DNA from: Hypericum androsaemum | Lineage: Eukaryota; Streptophyta; Magnoliopsida; Malpighiales; Hypericaceae | Direction of reading: 5' to 3' | Assembly (NCBI GenBank): GCA_963995505.1 | Contig: OZ023197.1 | Span: 11,034,475 to 11,098,474 of the forward strand | DNA: 64,000 nucleotides | Shown here: positions 1-12,609 of the stretch, piece after piece | How positions within the stretch are numbered: the first letter of the stretch is position 1 | How the letters are laid out: every line of letters starts with the position of its first letter | Made by a program: the position numbers and the translations under genes | The notes under the pieces: generated by a model | Told to the model about the DNA's origin: nothing | The model's input: only the letters and a program-made list of their open reading frames with translations | Database searches by the model: none

Positions 1-2338
1 GAGATACCGAGCGAGTTAGGAAACTTGGCCTCGTTAACATACCTCAAGCTATTTACCAACAACTTGAGTGGTGAAATCCCTCTTAGCATATGGAAGATCC
101 CAAGTCTCAAATATCTCGATGTGTACGAAAACAGCCTTTCTGGTGAGCTCCCGATCGAGATGACCGAGCTCAAGCAACTGAAGAACATTTCCCTGTCCCA
201 GAATCATTTCTCTGGCGACATACCGAGAAGTCTTGGAATCAACAGCAGCTTGCAGCTGCTGGACCTCACTGATAATAACTTCACCGGGGAGATTCCTCCG
301 AATCTTTGCTTCGGAAAGCAGTTGATGTTTCTCACTCTCGGTCAAAACCAACTTCGAGGAACCATTCCTTCTGATGCTGGAAACTGTTCTTCACTTATCA
401 GATTGATCCTTTCGGAGAACAACCTGTCAGGTCCTCTTCCAGAATTTTATGATAGTTCAAGCCTTTACTTCATGGACATTAGCCAGAATCATATTACAGG
501 ACCGATCCCGTCCAGTCTGGGGAAGTTTCCTAGTCTCACCACCATTAATTTTTCAATGAACCAACTTACGGGGACCATACCGCCAGAGCTCGGCAATCTA
601 GTCAACCTTCAGAGATTGTATCTTTACAATAACCATTTGGAAGGTGCACTGCCATCTCGGTTATCGAATTGTTATCGGTTAGACCTATTTGATGCAGGCT
701 TCAATTCTCTGAATGGTTCCATTCCTTCGAGCTTGAGGAACTGGACAAGCTTAACTACTCTACGATTACGGGAGAATCGTTTTACCGGTGGCATTCCAGA
801 TTTTCTTTCGAATTTTGGACAGCTCTCAGAGCTGCAACTTGGCGGGAATATGCTCGGAGGCAAGTTCCCTTCCTCCCTTGGATCTTTGAAGAACCTGCAA
901 TATGGATTGAACCTCAGCAGCAACGGATTGACGGGTGAGATTCCGACAACAATCGGAAACTTGAACAAATTGGTACAGCTCGATATATCGAATAACAGTC
1001 TGACGGGAACTTTGGATGCTCTGGATAGCTTGCTCGAGGTGAACATTTCGAACAATCACTTCTCAGGTCCCATACCAGAAACACTGATGAGGTTGCTTAG
1101 CTCCTCTCCATCGTCATTCACGGGCAACCCGGGGTTATGCATCAGCTGCCATTCATCAAATAGCTCAGTGTGTTCCGGAAATAGTAACATCAAACCGTGT
1201 GATAGTAACTCGAGGCACAAGAAAGGCCTCACAAAGGTTGGAATAGTAATGATAGCTCTGTCATTGCTGATCCTGATTCTCCTGACCGTACTCGGATTCG
1301 GATACATGTACTGCAGGCGAAAAGTACCCGAGCCAGATGACGAGATTGTTGCTGAAGAAGGTGCAACTAACCTGCTCAACAAAGTGATGGAAGCTACAAG
1401 CAATCTAGATGATAAGTACATCATTGGGAGAGGAGCACATGGAATTGTCTATAAGGTAACACTTGATGCAGACCGAGTTTTCGTTGTCAAGAAGATTCTC
1501 TTCACGGCGCATAAAGAAGGAAGCAGAAGAAGTATGGTCCGGGAAATTCAAATCGTCGGGACGATCAGGCACCGGAATCTGGTCAAGCTGGAGAAATTCT
1601 GGCTAAGAGGGGAATGTGGTCTGCTCCTGTACAACTACATGGAAAAAGGGAGTCTTCATGATGTTTTATACGGAAGAGATCCTCCTGTGGCTTTAGAGTG
1701 GCACGTGCGGTACAGGATTGCTCTAGGAACTGCTCATGGCTTGGAGTACCTCCACAATGACTGCATTCCTACTATAATCCATCGCGATATCAAGCCGGAG
1801 AACATTCTGCTTGACCCTGATATGGATCCTCATATCTCCGATTTCGGTATAGCCAAGCTTTTGGATCAGCCTTCTTCTGCAACACCAACAAGCGTAGTCA
1901 TCGGTACCGTCGGTTACATTGCACCAGGTAATACCATTGACTAAGCTATTTACTTTTCGTTAATACAGTTTCTGAAACACCAACTGTTGGGTTGTTCTGC
2001 TGACAGAAAACGCGTTCACGATGAAACGGAGCAGGGACTCCGACGTGTATAGTTACGGCATTGTCTTGCTCGAGCTGATAATGAGAAAGAAGCCAGCAGA
2101 TCATCGGTTTGCGGAGGAGGGCAAGGACATGGCCGGATGGGCGAGGTCGATCTGGAGCGAGACAGAAGACATCAGCGTCATTGCGGATTCCAGCCTCGTC
2201 GAAGAATTCTACGACGCCAGGATCATGGACCAAGTGGTGGATGTTCTTCTCGTGGCCTTGAGGTGTACTGAAACCGAACCCGGCAAGAGACCGACGATGA
2301 GAGACGTCGTCAAGCACTTGACAGATTCGAATGTCTAA
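1..2338 (+). CDS. PEPR-type LRR receptor-like kinase, 5' end missing
   Basis: Two exons, 1-1927 and 2007-2338, joined by a 79-bp GT-AG intron; the frame is open from base 1, so the N-terminus lies outside the window. About 14 plant-type LRRs (LxGxIPxxLGNL pattern) are followed by a Cys-rich cap, one membrane helix (about 1237-1311) and a cytosolic Ser/Thr kinase. Kinase motifs seen: glycine loop GRGAHGIVYK (near 1426), the VVKK lysine, HRDIKPEN (near 1783) and DFG (1840). It is an RD kinase. The intron splits the APE motif (AP|E). Joined this way the C-lobe is complete through DVYSYGIVLLEL to RPTMRDVV. Family knowledge: this resembles PEPR1/PEPR2 (LRR-XI), plasma-membrane receptors for Pep danger peptides. 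The call rests on kinase-domain wording; another LRR-XI member is possible. Confidence 0.85.
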
Positions 2339-3106
2339 AGGAGATACGATCTCGAAGTTTCCAGATCGTATCTTCTTTAATGTTAACAAAGAGACACCAT
2401 GTAATTGCATTGCATCAATGTTCTTCTGCAGAAGTATACTCTGATAAGCTCGGTTTCCAAAATGATCAAATAATGATGCAGCCTAGAGCTCCTCCACTGG
2501 ATGTGAAATCCATCCATCAATGTTGTTTAAGCTGTGGATTTACAGATGAATTCTATGATCCAATCGAACAAAACTACTAATTTGGATTTGTGAATGGAAT
2601 TTTGTTTCTTTTTAATCGACCAAATACGAAGTGTTACTTTGGAAATCAATTCATGTTTTTATCTGGTCCAAATCACATGAAATTCAGATGAACAATTCAA
2701 GTCTTAAGACGAGTTATTACTGGTTGTTCACTATCAAGCCATATTCTGTCTCTTTTGCATTAATAAATTTGAACATAAAACTTCCTTAAATAAATTCACT
2801 GGCCATCCACTATCGTTATTGAGAAACATAAAATAGTGTGAGAAAATACAGCTCACCACCGCCCACAACAAATTGAATCATCAACATTTACAAATGCTCA
2901 CACAACTAAGTACATAACCTCAATGATTCGAACAAATCTCGGCCTACGGCTGTGAAGAGAAAATGAAATCCAATTTGGAAGAAGAGATTTGAAAAATATT
3001 GAGGCGCAAATTATAAAAAGGGATATACACATGGATTGCACAAGAAAAAAAAATGTGTGATCCTTCTCATCACCTAGTTTTACAAAGGGGCAAAAAACCC
3101 CTACCC
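2339..3106. other. Convergent intergenic region between kinase and EXO84B
   Basis: AT-rich DNA between two genes that converge here. It should hold both 3' UTRs and polyadenylation regions. A 66-codon open frame at 2380-2580 has no recognisable domain and is probably 3' UTR of the kinase. Confidence 0.6.
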
Positions 3107-6100
3107 TTATGAGCTTCCATGGGATCTGACAGATGATATGGATTGTGCTGAAACTGAGGCTGTCGGACTGTTGAGTTCCCGGTCTCCGTCGATCGGTTTG
3201 GGCTTTCCACTTAATCTTTCGATTGCATCTTGACAGACTTCGTTGAACCATTCATCCTCGGGGAGTACACTGCATAATACAAGTTCTCAGACTCAGGAAA
3301 AACCAATACCGGTTGATCTAACACGAAAACCCTCTTTCGGAGGCCGAAGGATAGGAGACAATCATGGTCTAAATTACGGACCATCATGCTTGGCGTGTAC
3401 AAACATTTATGCCTACTATGCACAGAGTATCAAATGTGAATAATCTCACAAGTGATTTGACGATTGCTCATAATTTTAGTCTAGAAACATGCATTGACAT
3501 AGAGTTCGACTCAGTCATTAAAGCATCGATACTTTGTTTTCTATGCCTCTACTAAGTTCTACACATACTTGTATATGCCAACATCAATTCTCATTCTCAT
3601 GTTCCCCCATGGGAAAAACGGATTCCAAGTACTAGTATTTGACAGGTATTGTTGCGCAAAACTTGACTAGTTTTTCATAAGTATGAGCTGTGAGAATTTA
3701 CACATAACTAAGTTGCAGCTGGTTAATGATGGAATGTACTATACCTGTCAGGATCAATTCCCGTGGCAGAAAATGCTGTTATGGCTTTTCCAATAATCTC
3801 ATTAATGACACGGTGCAGATTCCGTGACAGGTATCGGCCTTGGGATGCAAACAACATCACAAACTTCATGTCCAGATAGAACTGCACGGATTACAAGCAG
3901 AAAATGAATACCCAAAAAGTCGGTAAGCTTTAATGCAAAGATGATAAGGAGAGTTTTCATGCCTGCTGTAGACCTAGAGGAGTCAAAGGCCTCGGGCCTT
4001 CCTCGATGTCATCCCAAAAGGTTTGGTCCTCTGATAGCCACAAGATAACAGTTTCTGTTAATCTCATTAATAGCAATGTGGCAAACCTTTCCCTTCCAAC
4101 AAACATCTCGGCTGCTATACTGGCCATTCGATAGAGTTTCACAAAAAGTTCCTGAATTGTTGCAAAACAATAAGATATTATGAGCAAGAGGCCATATTCT
4201 CTAAACAAGAAAGGATGCTTAAAAAGCAACAGAAACTGAGAGCCACATTTTTTATTATTTTTTTCACCAAAAAAAAAAAGACAGCAGCAACAATCATCAA
4301 TCCCATCTCAGTAATCAGACACTAGAATCAAACATGAAAGAATTATCACAGCCCTTACATAACCAGGCAGGAATATGATTCTTGCATTTGTTCACAAGTT
4401 AACCAAAGCAAGATTTACCTGAAATATTGGAGATGGAAACCATTCAATCTCATCTGCATTCCCGTCCATGTTTATATACATATCTGCAGTCAGATGGCTG
4501 TCACCTTCTTCAGTAAAGATGAGATCCAAAGCATGCTGTCGACAGAAACTATCTTTCAACCTATCAACCGAACTCACAAGCCGTTTCCTCCATTCACGTT
4601 GTTCTGGGTGCCGATTTTGTCTATCTAAAGGTCTTCTACGGGGATCGTTAACTGGGTTATGTGGAGAAAGCTTTATGGCAGCACGTGGAAGAAGCTCATC
4701 TGCCAACAAAGATGCATTTGCCAATAACGCAATCTGCTGTGTTTCAGTCTCAGCCATTCGTACAATTTTATTGTTAATGCCTTCAAAGTTGGCCTCTTCT
4801 TCTATTGAACCTGGCAATGCTCTTATAAGCAGGTTCACATATGAGTTGAAGACTTCGAACACGCCTTCTAATGTTTGACCACCCAACTGCATACTTAAAA
4901 GTGGTCCTACATCCTCAAAGAAGTCCTAAAAACAAGAAGGTCAAACAATTTAACAAGTGAAATGAAACAAGTGATAAAGTCCAGCCTATGACACACTAAC
5001 AAACAATAATCTTGATTACTTTAAAAAAATAATCTAATATTCGGAGCATGAAAGGGTAAAACTTCCGAAGATGTTCGGTATATTGCTTTTGAGGAGTGAT
5101 ATTATCTGTCTAAACATATTTTAAGAGAGAACAAACATAATTTGTTGAAGACGCTATTTTAAATTTCATAAGAATAGTTAGAGGCTAATAAGCTAAGAAG
5201 GCTTCGTGGTATTGGCAAAAAAAGGCTTTGTAGTCATTATTTCGTTCTAAAGTTTTAAGTCACCCTGAACAGATTAGCACAACAGTTAACCACACAGAAC
5301 AAGATTAAAAATGTATTCATGATAAGTTCCACAACACCGAAGCAAACACAATACTTCAAGTACATGGCGAACTTGGTAGTTTACAAGATTATATTATAAA
5401 AAGCCACTCAACAAAATGGTGTCAACTAAATATGCCAGTAAATACAAGAAACATGTAGCAAGGAACAGTCATCATAATCATTAACCCGATATTAGCTAAA
5501 TTAAGAAGTGAAAGTAGTGATTACCAGACATAATGTCCCAAGAACTAATGCAACAACATAACATGGCTTTATCGTTAAAATGTCATATATATTTATTCAA
5601 AGCGTGTGAGACCAAAACATATTTTCCCTCAGTACAAAACAACAAAGTTCTAAACCCCCTTATCAAGGAAAAACTTTGAGGCAACTGTGATTGGCATGGA
5701 GTTGCATAATCATCAGGAAAAGAAAATCCAAGTAGCAGGAAGGAAAAGAAGAAAGAAAAAGAATCATGGACTTTGTAACAAGCAGACATATGCTTGCTTC
5801 AAATGGGGTCGGGGGAATATACTCATTCAACAATCAGTTTACAACAAAATCATTGTTACCTGGACCATTAAGTTAAAACGATGGGCGCTACTTGTAAGCT
5901 TATGATGAAATGCTGTTGCACTGCTCATGGATGACACAGAAGCCCTATTGGATTGCCGCAACGTACTTGTGGCATAAGTAAGAACCCAATCATCAGCGGC
6001 TGCTAGAGCAGCAGTGCTCTCTTCGATTCGTTTCAGATTGGCATCTAAAGCTTGCTCTACACTAGGCCTAAATAGCTTTAGGAGAACAGAACAAAGTGCC

Positions 6101-7395
6101 AATCCACGTTCTTCCAGAAGAGAACAATGACCTAAAGCTATTTGAACACACTCAGCAGCAGCTCTCAATCCTCCGGCAGCAGCAGAGGAAGCTAATGCGT
6201 GTCTTTTAACAAGGACTGCAAATGCTTCAGTTTGCTTTGTCGCCCACATCACAAGCTCAGATGTGTAGGCAGGCTCCTTGCCAAAAATCGTCAAGGAGTC
6301 TCTGGCAGCTTGAGCAATAGCAGAGAAAACAATCTGCGCGAGAGCAGCCGTGTAAGCTCCTCCATACGAGGTACTTGATGGGTGAAGACTCTGCATGTTA
6401 TACTGGTACTTCTGATGGTGAGCATTCAGGAGCAAATTATGAGCACGAGGGCCATCTCCAAGCCTTTTAAGAGCTGATATAGCCATCCGGAGCTCACTAC
6501 CTCTTGTAGAAGCTTGAGAAGCCACATCACCGAGGTGATCAGCGAGCTTTTGTCGGCCCTCCACTATTGCTGCTTCTAGAGAACTAATCAATTCGGGACT
6601 CAGAGATTCCGTCTGCCTGGCCCCGGAGGCTACACGTTCACCCTCGTCAAGAGCGTCCAGAGCCTCATCCACCTTCCTCTCAGCCAACAAAACATCAAGG
6701 TGATCTGGGAACTCAATCGACCATGTCTCCAAGTCAGTAGGTCCCCCATCTCCCACCCTCAAAACCCCGTTTACACCCAAACCATCAGTAACCTTGACAG
6801 ATATCGAATCCATATGAACCCCCTCCGCTAAACCGTGAATCAACGTAGCCTGAGTAGACAACAAGTTCCTAATCGCCGAAAGCTCCCCTTCTAAATCCGA
6901 TATCTCTTTCGACGTCCTGTAATCAACAAGGCAGTCAAACCCGTTCAACAACAGCCAAACAACAAATCGTTCAAAAAAACCTAGCTACCAGCACTACTAC
7001 TGTCTCAATGGCACAAACGGTAAATAATGCGCGAAAAAGGCGGGAATAGCGAACGACAGACCGTATGAAGGCGGAGTAGTTGGCGTATACGCTCTTCCGC
7101 ATTTCCTCCGCGGAGGCTCTCTTCAAATCCAGTAGATTACTGCACAACTGCCTAATTTCCTGCAAACGGAAAATAAAATCTAAATACAAAGAAATTAAAT
7201 AGTAAAAGAGAAAAAGGAAAACCGACGAAGAGGAAGGAAGACCTTGTCGTCAAGTGAGCATTTGGACTGGACGAAGGAGTCCGGTTCAAACTTGTCGGAC
7301 TTGAACACGCTGAGCCCTTCCTCAACCACCTTCGCCGCCACGCCGTTCTCCTTCGCCGCGGCCCCCCGCGACCGAGACCTCGCCGCCGTCGCCAT
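3107..7395 (-). CDS. EXO84B: Exocyst complex component EXO84B
   Basis: Seven exons on the minus strand: 7243-7395, 7062-7159, 5860-6916, 4419-4925, 3963-4151, 3745-3881, 3107-3269. They join without frame error to 767 residues (2304 nt), close to Arabidopsis EXO84B. The start MATAARSRSRG is the first ATG before the conserved SDKFEPDSFVQSKC segment. The Vps51/EXO84-type N-terminal coiled-coil region contains EIRQLCSNLLDLK and RTSKEISDLEGEL; the C-terminal region contains MQLGGQTLEGVFEVF and FYLDMKFVM. The tail is Ser-rich. Role (family knowledge): a subunit of the octameric exocyst that tethers secretory vesicles to the plasma membrane before SNARE fusion. Intron 5 (3882-3962) begins with GC (CAG|GCATGA) rather than GT; the protein is continuous only with this GC donor. 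Confidence 0.93.
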
Positions 7396-9574
7396 CGGGA
7401 AGATCCGATCCGCCGCTTCCTTCCCCGGACTACAACTACGATAGACAGATCTGGAGGGGCAAAATCGTGATTACGCGATTCCCGGAGAAGAGAGGGAAAA
7501 ATAACTGAAAAGCGCGTGGTGGTTGAATCTCTCTCTCTAGCTCGCGCGATGGGGTTTTTTAGCTCGGAATTGGCCGCCTTCTTTTTTCTTTTCAAGTTTA
7601 TAACTGTGTTGTTCTTTTTACTATTTACTGCTTAGATTTTACTGCTGTTGCTTTCGTCAGTTTACCCAGCGCGTGCGTCTTTTGCTCCACATTTTAATTC
7701 GGGTGGGTATTTGCGGTTAAGTTTCCAATTTGGGGAAACAGTGGTCGATGCTGTGTCGTTTTTACGCAAGAATATTTTACTATATTTGGGGGTGGATTTT
7801 TTTTTGGTCAATCGAAATTGAAATTGGAAACGTCAAAAAGTGGAAAAAAATTTCGTAAGGACAATGTTTCTGGGACGGTTGAGATCCTCCGCATAACATC
7901 ACTGATCTCTTCCTTAAAAGACAGCTAAAATGCATGACTCAAATTTAAATATAACTAATAAATACGTGATGATATTGTTCTAAATTATGAATTCGAGCTC
8001 TTAAAAATGCAACAGTATTAATTATTTATTGTGAAAAATTTATCACTTTTCAAAGGTTTCATTCAGTTCAATATAGATTAATCGGCATAATAATATCCAA
8101 GTAAAAAATATACAATTAGTGTTAACCCGATTTTCCGAGGTTGGTTATAACCAAGATCCTACAACTTATGATTGCAAAAATAACTCAATTTAATTTGTGC
8201 AGTATACCAATAGGATAGTTAAAATCAATGTGATTATGAATACCGTTGAAATTACATGGTACTCAAATATCACAATTTCGACTCAGACATAATATTTAAC
8301 TATAGCAAAACACTTTTTATTAAATTTTAATACAATTGTTATTATGGTCCAAATTTTGAGAAAAAAAAGAGAGAACAGTTTTGGAAATGAATAAGGATCC
8401 AAATGATATATATCCTTCGACATTTCTTAATCAGATCGAGAAGAAATTTCAGGTCCTCGAGATATTTTTCTGTCAATTAGTTACAACATGCTTAGATGGG
8501 AATGATTCCTTGACAAACCTAAAACCCATTACATTGTTTTTAAAAGCGAAACCCATACCACCTAATATAATTGAAGGCAAAAGCAAATAATGGGAGAACA
8601 TCTAGCTGGCTTACGCATAGACAATTAATGAATAAAAAAAGTGAAAGTATCTTGTACGTTTTTTTTGGCTTCAGTTTCTAGTTACTGAATCCGATCATCC
8701 GTATAACGGAAAATAGTTGGATTACACAAATATGGTCAAAGCTAAAACATCCATATTTTCACCGCAGCAATTGAATAATCGACAAATGATGGTTGGCCTC
8801 CTTCAAAAGAGAAAAATGGCAATTCTGGATGTGACCCAAGACGCCTTTATGAGGAGGAAGTTGAGAAGTTGGGGTTGGTCCACCATCTGGTAGTTAGAGA
8901 GGGAGCTAATCCCACTACATCTACACCCTCATCATTTCTGTTCAAGTCACATCCTCATCATTTCGATCCTCAATTTTTTAGTGCAGAGATTATAGGAATG
9001 ATATTTCAATCGTATATTCCAACTGTTCTATACTGGGGATGTATTCATTTTCAAACGAAAAGTTACCAAAAATAGTATATGCAACTCCAGAAAATGCGAA
9101 GTTGTGCATGTATTATGTACCAACTTTGAGAGACTTTTCGGGTGTGAGTACATGCGAACAAAAATGAGTGACTACCAAAAAATGTTACTATGGATAAAAA
9201 TCGGTCCAAGTGATGAATAATCAATCCATATATCTATATAAATATCGATAATGAATTAATCATACACAGACAGAGGGATATATTTAAATTTGGAATGCAA
9301 GAGAAAGTAAACATTCCGTAGATTTTGGTCTTGGAATCTCGAAAAAGCATTATGTTCTCATGAAAAGTTAATCAAGAAGCAGTGCAATTCCGAAGAGAAG
9401 GTCGAAACAGTAACATTATTGGAATCAATGGCAGGCAAGTTCAACATGCATGCCTTGCTTTCGGTCCAGGATTACGTACCCGGCCATCTAAAAATCTACC
9501 AAAACAAACAAGACGAAGCTTCGGAGCAAGGATGTTCATCCACTTGAGCATTGGAAAGGATCAGCCTCCGAAAA
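7396..9574. other. EXO84B upstream region and AT-rich intergenic DNA
   Basis: Bases 7396-7600 are GC-richer, with a CT-rich run at 7530-7540, and should be the EXO84B 5' UTR and promoter. From 7600 to 9574 the DNA is AT-rich. Short open frames at 8381-8590, 8869-9075 and 9382-9603 show no family signature; the last overlaps the final exon of the ATP synthase epsilon gene on the other strand and is a shadow. No promoter element can be placed with confidence. Confidence 0.5.
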
Positions 9575-10884
9575 TCATACTTCAGGAATATCCGACCGAA
9601 TAACTGCACATAAAACCAAACAAGACACTCCATCAGATGACCAGTATCAAAGGAATCCACCACACATCTGCTTAATCACCAATGAAATATGAAACAAATG
9701 AGGAGATGAAGCAGAGAGTCAATCGAAGTGGGTCTTCGTAAAGTCATATCTTATAATCATTCTCGACCATGATATAAATGGATCATATTCGAAGAAAAGT
9801 ACATCCTTTAAAAAAAACACGAAGAAAAAACGCAGCTGGAAAAAGAATACCAAGTGACAAAAACCACGCAGTAGAAGCTTGCTGCAAAAGGACACCACTT
9901 CTCTATTTTACTTACTCAAGAATCTTAGAGTAGGCAGTTATATGAAATCAAGCAAATTCCTGGGAGATAGTGACATTTTAGGGCAATTTTACCCTGAACC
10001 ACTCACTATCTTTCAAATGTATTATTCAAAATTATGTGTACAAAATCACCTACACGGAGGAGCATCACAGTCCACAGATCCGCACTCTCAATGCAAAAAT
10101 TGAAAATGTTCGAGTTTCCACGCAACCAGCCATGCCTCCACTACAACCACAGTTTAGATTCAGCAAGACCCCACTCTGGCTTTTACTAGATGGACAACCT
10201 AGCACATACACCTAATCAAGGAAACTAATAATCAAAACCTTCTGTCGAACCACCATCCCGCAACCGATATATCCTAGTAGCACCATTGCCGCTATTGACC
10301 ATTAAACTATTCTTCTCCTAGCACGGTGAAATGTGGTATGCAAAATTCAACATCCCATATAATAGCGACACATTCAAGCCGAATACTTCCTAATCCTTCC
10401 CCACACCCTCCAACCGTGTTTATCCTTCCTCCACGCTCCCATTCCGCGACATATACCAGCCAACACAATCATCCAAGATCTGCAACGTCCCCACACAGCC
10501 CCGAACGACCTCAAATAACTTCACCCGATCAACTCCATTCCGCAAGAAAACGAGCCTTTTCGAATAATTATATCGATCGAACACAAAAACAATCGTATTC
10601 CACATCGACCACAAGGGGATCGCCCTCGATCCCAATCGAAAAGACTCGAAACCCTAAATCGACGAAATCGGAACAGATCGAGGAGGAGATGGGGTACCGG
10701 GCTTGTCGGGCTTTCCGGAGGTCCACTTGGACAAGGAGAAGTGGACCTTCTCGCGGGACAGGACCTCGGCCTTGTAGGGATCCTTGAGGCAGTTCCTCAC
10801 CAGGTTCGCGCATATGTTCGAGTACGTTATGTACGTCATCCCCGCCGCCCTCCAAAACGGCGCCGCTGCCCCGTTCGAAGCCAT
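9575..10884 (-). CDS. Mitochondrial ATP synthase subunit epsilon
   Basis: Two exons: 10698-10884 (62 codons plus one base) and 9575-9603 (29 nt), giving 71 residues, the usual length of plant mitochondrial F1 epsilon (about 70). Exon 1 starts [19 protein letters not shown] and includes [14 protein letters not shown] and [11 protein letters not shown], all hallmark segments. The last exon encodes only VIRSDIPEV and stop, matching the family C-terminus (IRSDTPEx). The intron is 1094 bp, GT-AG (donor CCCG|GTACCC, acceptor ATGTGCAG). Role: a small central-stalk subunit of F1Fo-ATP synthase on the matrix side of the inner membrane, with no cleaved presequence seen. The ATG follows directly after a GA microsatellite in the 5' leader. 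Confidence 0.92.
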
Positions 10885-10885
10885 C

Positions 10886-10908
10886 TCCTCTCTCTCTCTC
10901 TCTCTCTC
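10886..10908 (-). repeat. (GA)n microsatellite in ATP synthase epsilon leader
   Basis: About ten GA units when read on the minus strand, ending two bases before the epsilon start codon. GA-rich 5' leaders are common in plant housekeeping genes; any regulatory effect here is inference. Confidence 0.8.
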
Positions 10909-11139
10909 GATCGAGGGCCTTTTCGTCTTTTTTCCCTTGCCTTTTGTAGAGTCACTAGTGAGTCTGAACGGGGAGAGGAAGATAAACTAATCACGCAGGT
11001 GAGGAGGTTGGGGGAGTCATACGCACCGGATTGGGATGTAAAGCGCTGGGCCTTATTCCTGGGCTGGGCTTTGTTTTATAAAGGAGCAGTGGGCTTAGGC
11101 CACGGTGAAAATTCGTTCATGAACAAACCTTTGACAAAG

Positions 11140-11195
11140 GAGATTGTAGTTCAATTGGTCAGAGCACCGGCGTGTCAAAGTGGAAGTTGTTGGTT
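11140..11195 (+). pseudogene. Degenerate plastid-type tRNA-Asp (trnD-GUC) fragment
   Basis: The stretch AGATTGTAGTTCAATTGGTC plus the following AGAGCACCGGCGTGTCAAAG matches the 5' half and anticodon arm of plastid trnD-GUC, with the GUC anticodon kept. The T arm and acceptor 3' side have lost C and G bases (GTTTTGG where GTTCGAG is expected), so the acceptor stem cannot pair. Best read as nuclear DNA of plastid origin that has decayed, not a working tRNA. Confidence 0.72.
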
Positions 11196-11326
11196 TTGGT
11201 TTTTTCACTCTCAAAAAATGGTATGCTCGAGAAGATTTGGTCCGTTTTTATTAGTGCAATGATGTGAGTTCTATGAAATCATAGAAACCAAGCAATATTT
11301 TAGGAATCTAAATTCAATTATACAAT

Positions 11327-11874
11327 TAGGAGTGAGCATTCGAATTATCCGAATCTGAACTATCCGAACTTCTGAAAATCCGAACTATCCGAATTGAATA
11401 TTTTACTATCAGAATCCGAACAGTGAATTATCCGAATCCGAATCTGAATATCCGTACTTTTTTCGGATCCGGATTCGGATAATCCGAACTATCCGAAATA
11501 ATACAACTGATTGAAAAAAAAGATACAATTACTTCAAAAACTTCGACGAGAGACACACGATCCTTTTCTTTTTTGTCTCAACACAACTAGTAGTTCCTTC
11601 TCATCATCATAAAAAATATATTCAACAACGGGCCCATGAAAATAAGGAAAAAAATCTAACTATGGGACTAGGAAAATAAGGAAAAAAAATTCAACAATAG
11701 TTCGGATAGTTCGGATAATCCAAACTCTTATTTTTGTTATCTGAATCTAAATCCGAATTAAAAACTTCGGATAATCCGAATCCGAATCCGAATAGTAAAT
11801 TATCCGAATCCGAATCCGAAAAAAATTTAGATTCGGATTCGGACATCGAATATCAGATTAAATGCTCACTCCTA
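11327..11874. mobile_element. hAT-type MITE with internal ATCCGAA repeats
   Basis: A 548-bp element bounded by terminal inverted repeats TAGGAGTGAGCATT and AATGCTCACTCCTA. It is flanked by an 8-bp direct repeat, TATACAAT (11319-11326) and TATACAAC (11875-11882), matching at 7 of 8 bases. An 8-bp target duplication with a TAGGxGTGxGCA-like terminus is typical of hAT elements. The interior is dense in ATCCGAA/TTCGGAT motifs on both strands, so it can fold on itself. No transposase frame is present, so it is non-autonomous. Confidence 0.82.
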
Positions 11875-12609
11875 TATACAACTATGAACTTCTCACACAT
11901 CCCATACTCCCACGTGTCAAAGTATTGTTAATTTTGCAACAATTAGTTTTGATAATCAAGATCTCATCTTATAAAAAAATTGTTAACTTAAATAACGTAC
12001 CAATGTTGAGTAACGGGTTACCTATTAATTTGGTTGTATATTGTTCAAAACGCAAATGGCCATCGATATTACATCAATATGTCGTTTACTATTAACTGTG
12101 CTCGATTTTGTAGCCAATTATATTCTCTATAGATCTTCCCCCATTGTCTTCATCAAGTTTTATTGCCCAAACCTCTTACTATTTTTTTAGGACAATTTAT
12201 CATAGAAATATGATACATTTGTAAATAATTACGTTTGCAGGACTATTTAGTTTAAACAGATTTCGATTTCGAATCTTAAAAAAGAAAATATTGTTAAATA
12301 TTTATTATAAAAATTCTATCGTCCTATCTAGTTGGAATTTGAATTAGTGACATTTTAAAGTGAAAAAAATTATATTTGATATATTTTTGTTGAAGGATTA
12401 TTTGATAATCAAATACGGTACTTACTTAATTGCCGCCGAAATTAATACTTATTTTTCATCAAAAGAAATTAATACTTATTGGGGGTTTTAAATTCAGTGG
12501 GGACATGGATAATCCCCACTGAAAGGGATAGGGGCAATATTGGAAATACACTAGTTAAAATAATTAAAAAAAATATCAGCAAAATATTACAATTTATGGA
12601 AATACAAGT

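Noticed and set aside
9382..9603. 73-codon open frame on the plus strand
   Set aside because: It overlaps the real last exon of ATP synthase epsilon on the other strand and has no family signature.
10060..10105. Candidate last exon of ATP synthase epsilon at an AG|TGCGGATCTG site
   Set aside because: It would give a C-terminus unlike the family; the exon at 9575-9603 gives VIRSDIPEV in the right phase and was chosen instead.
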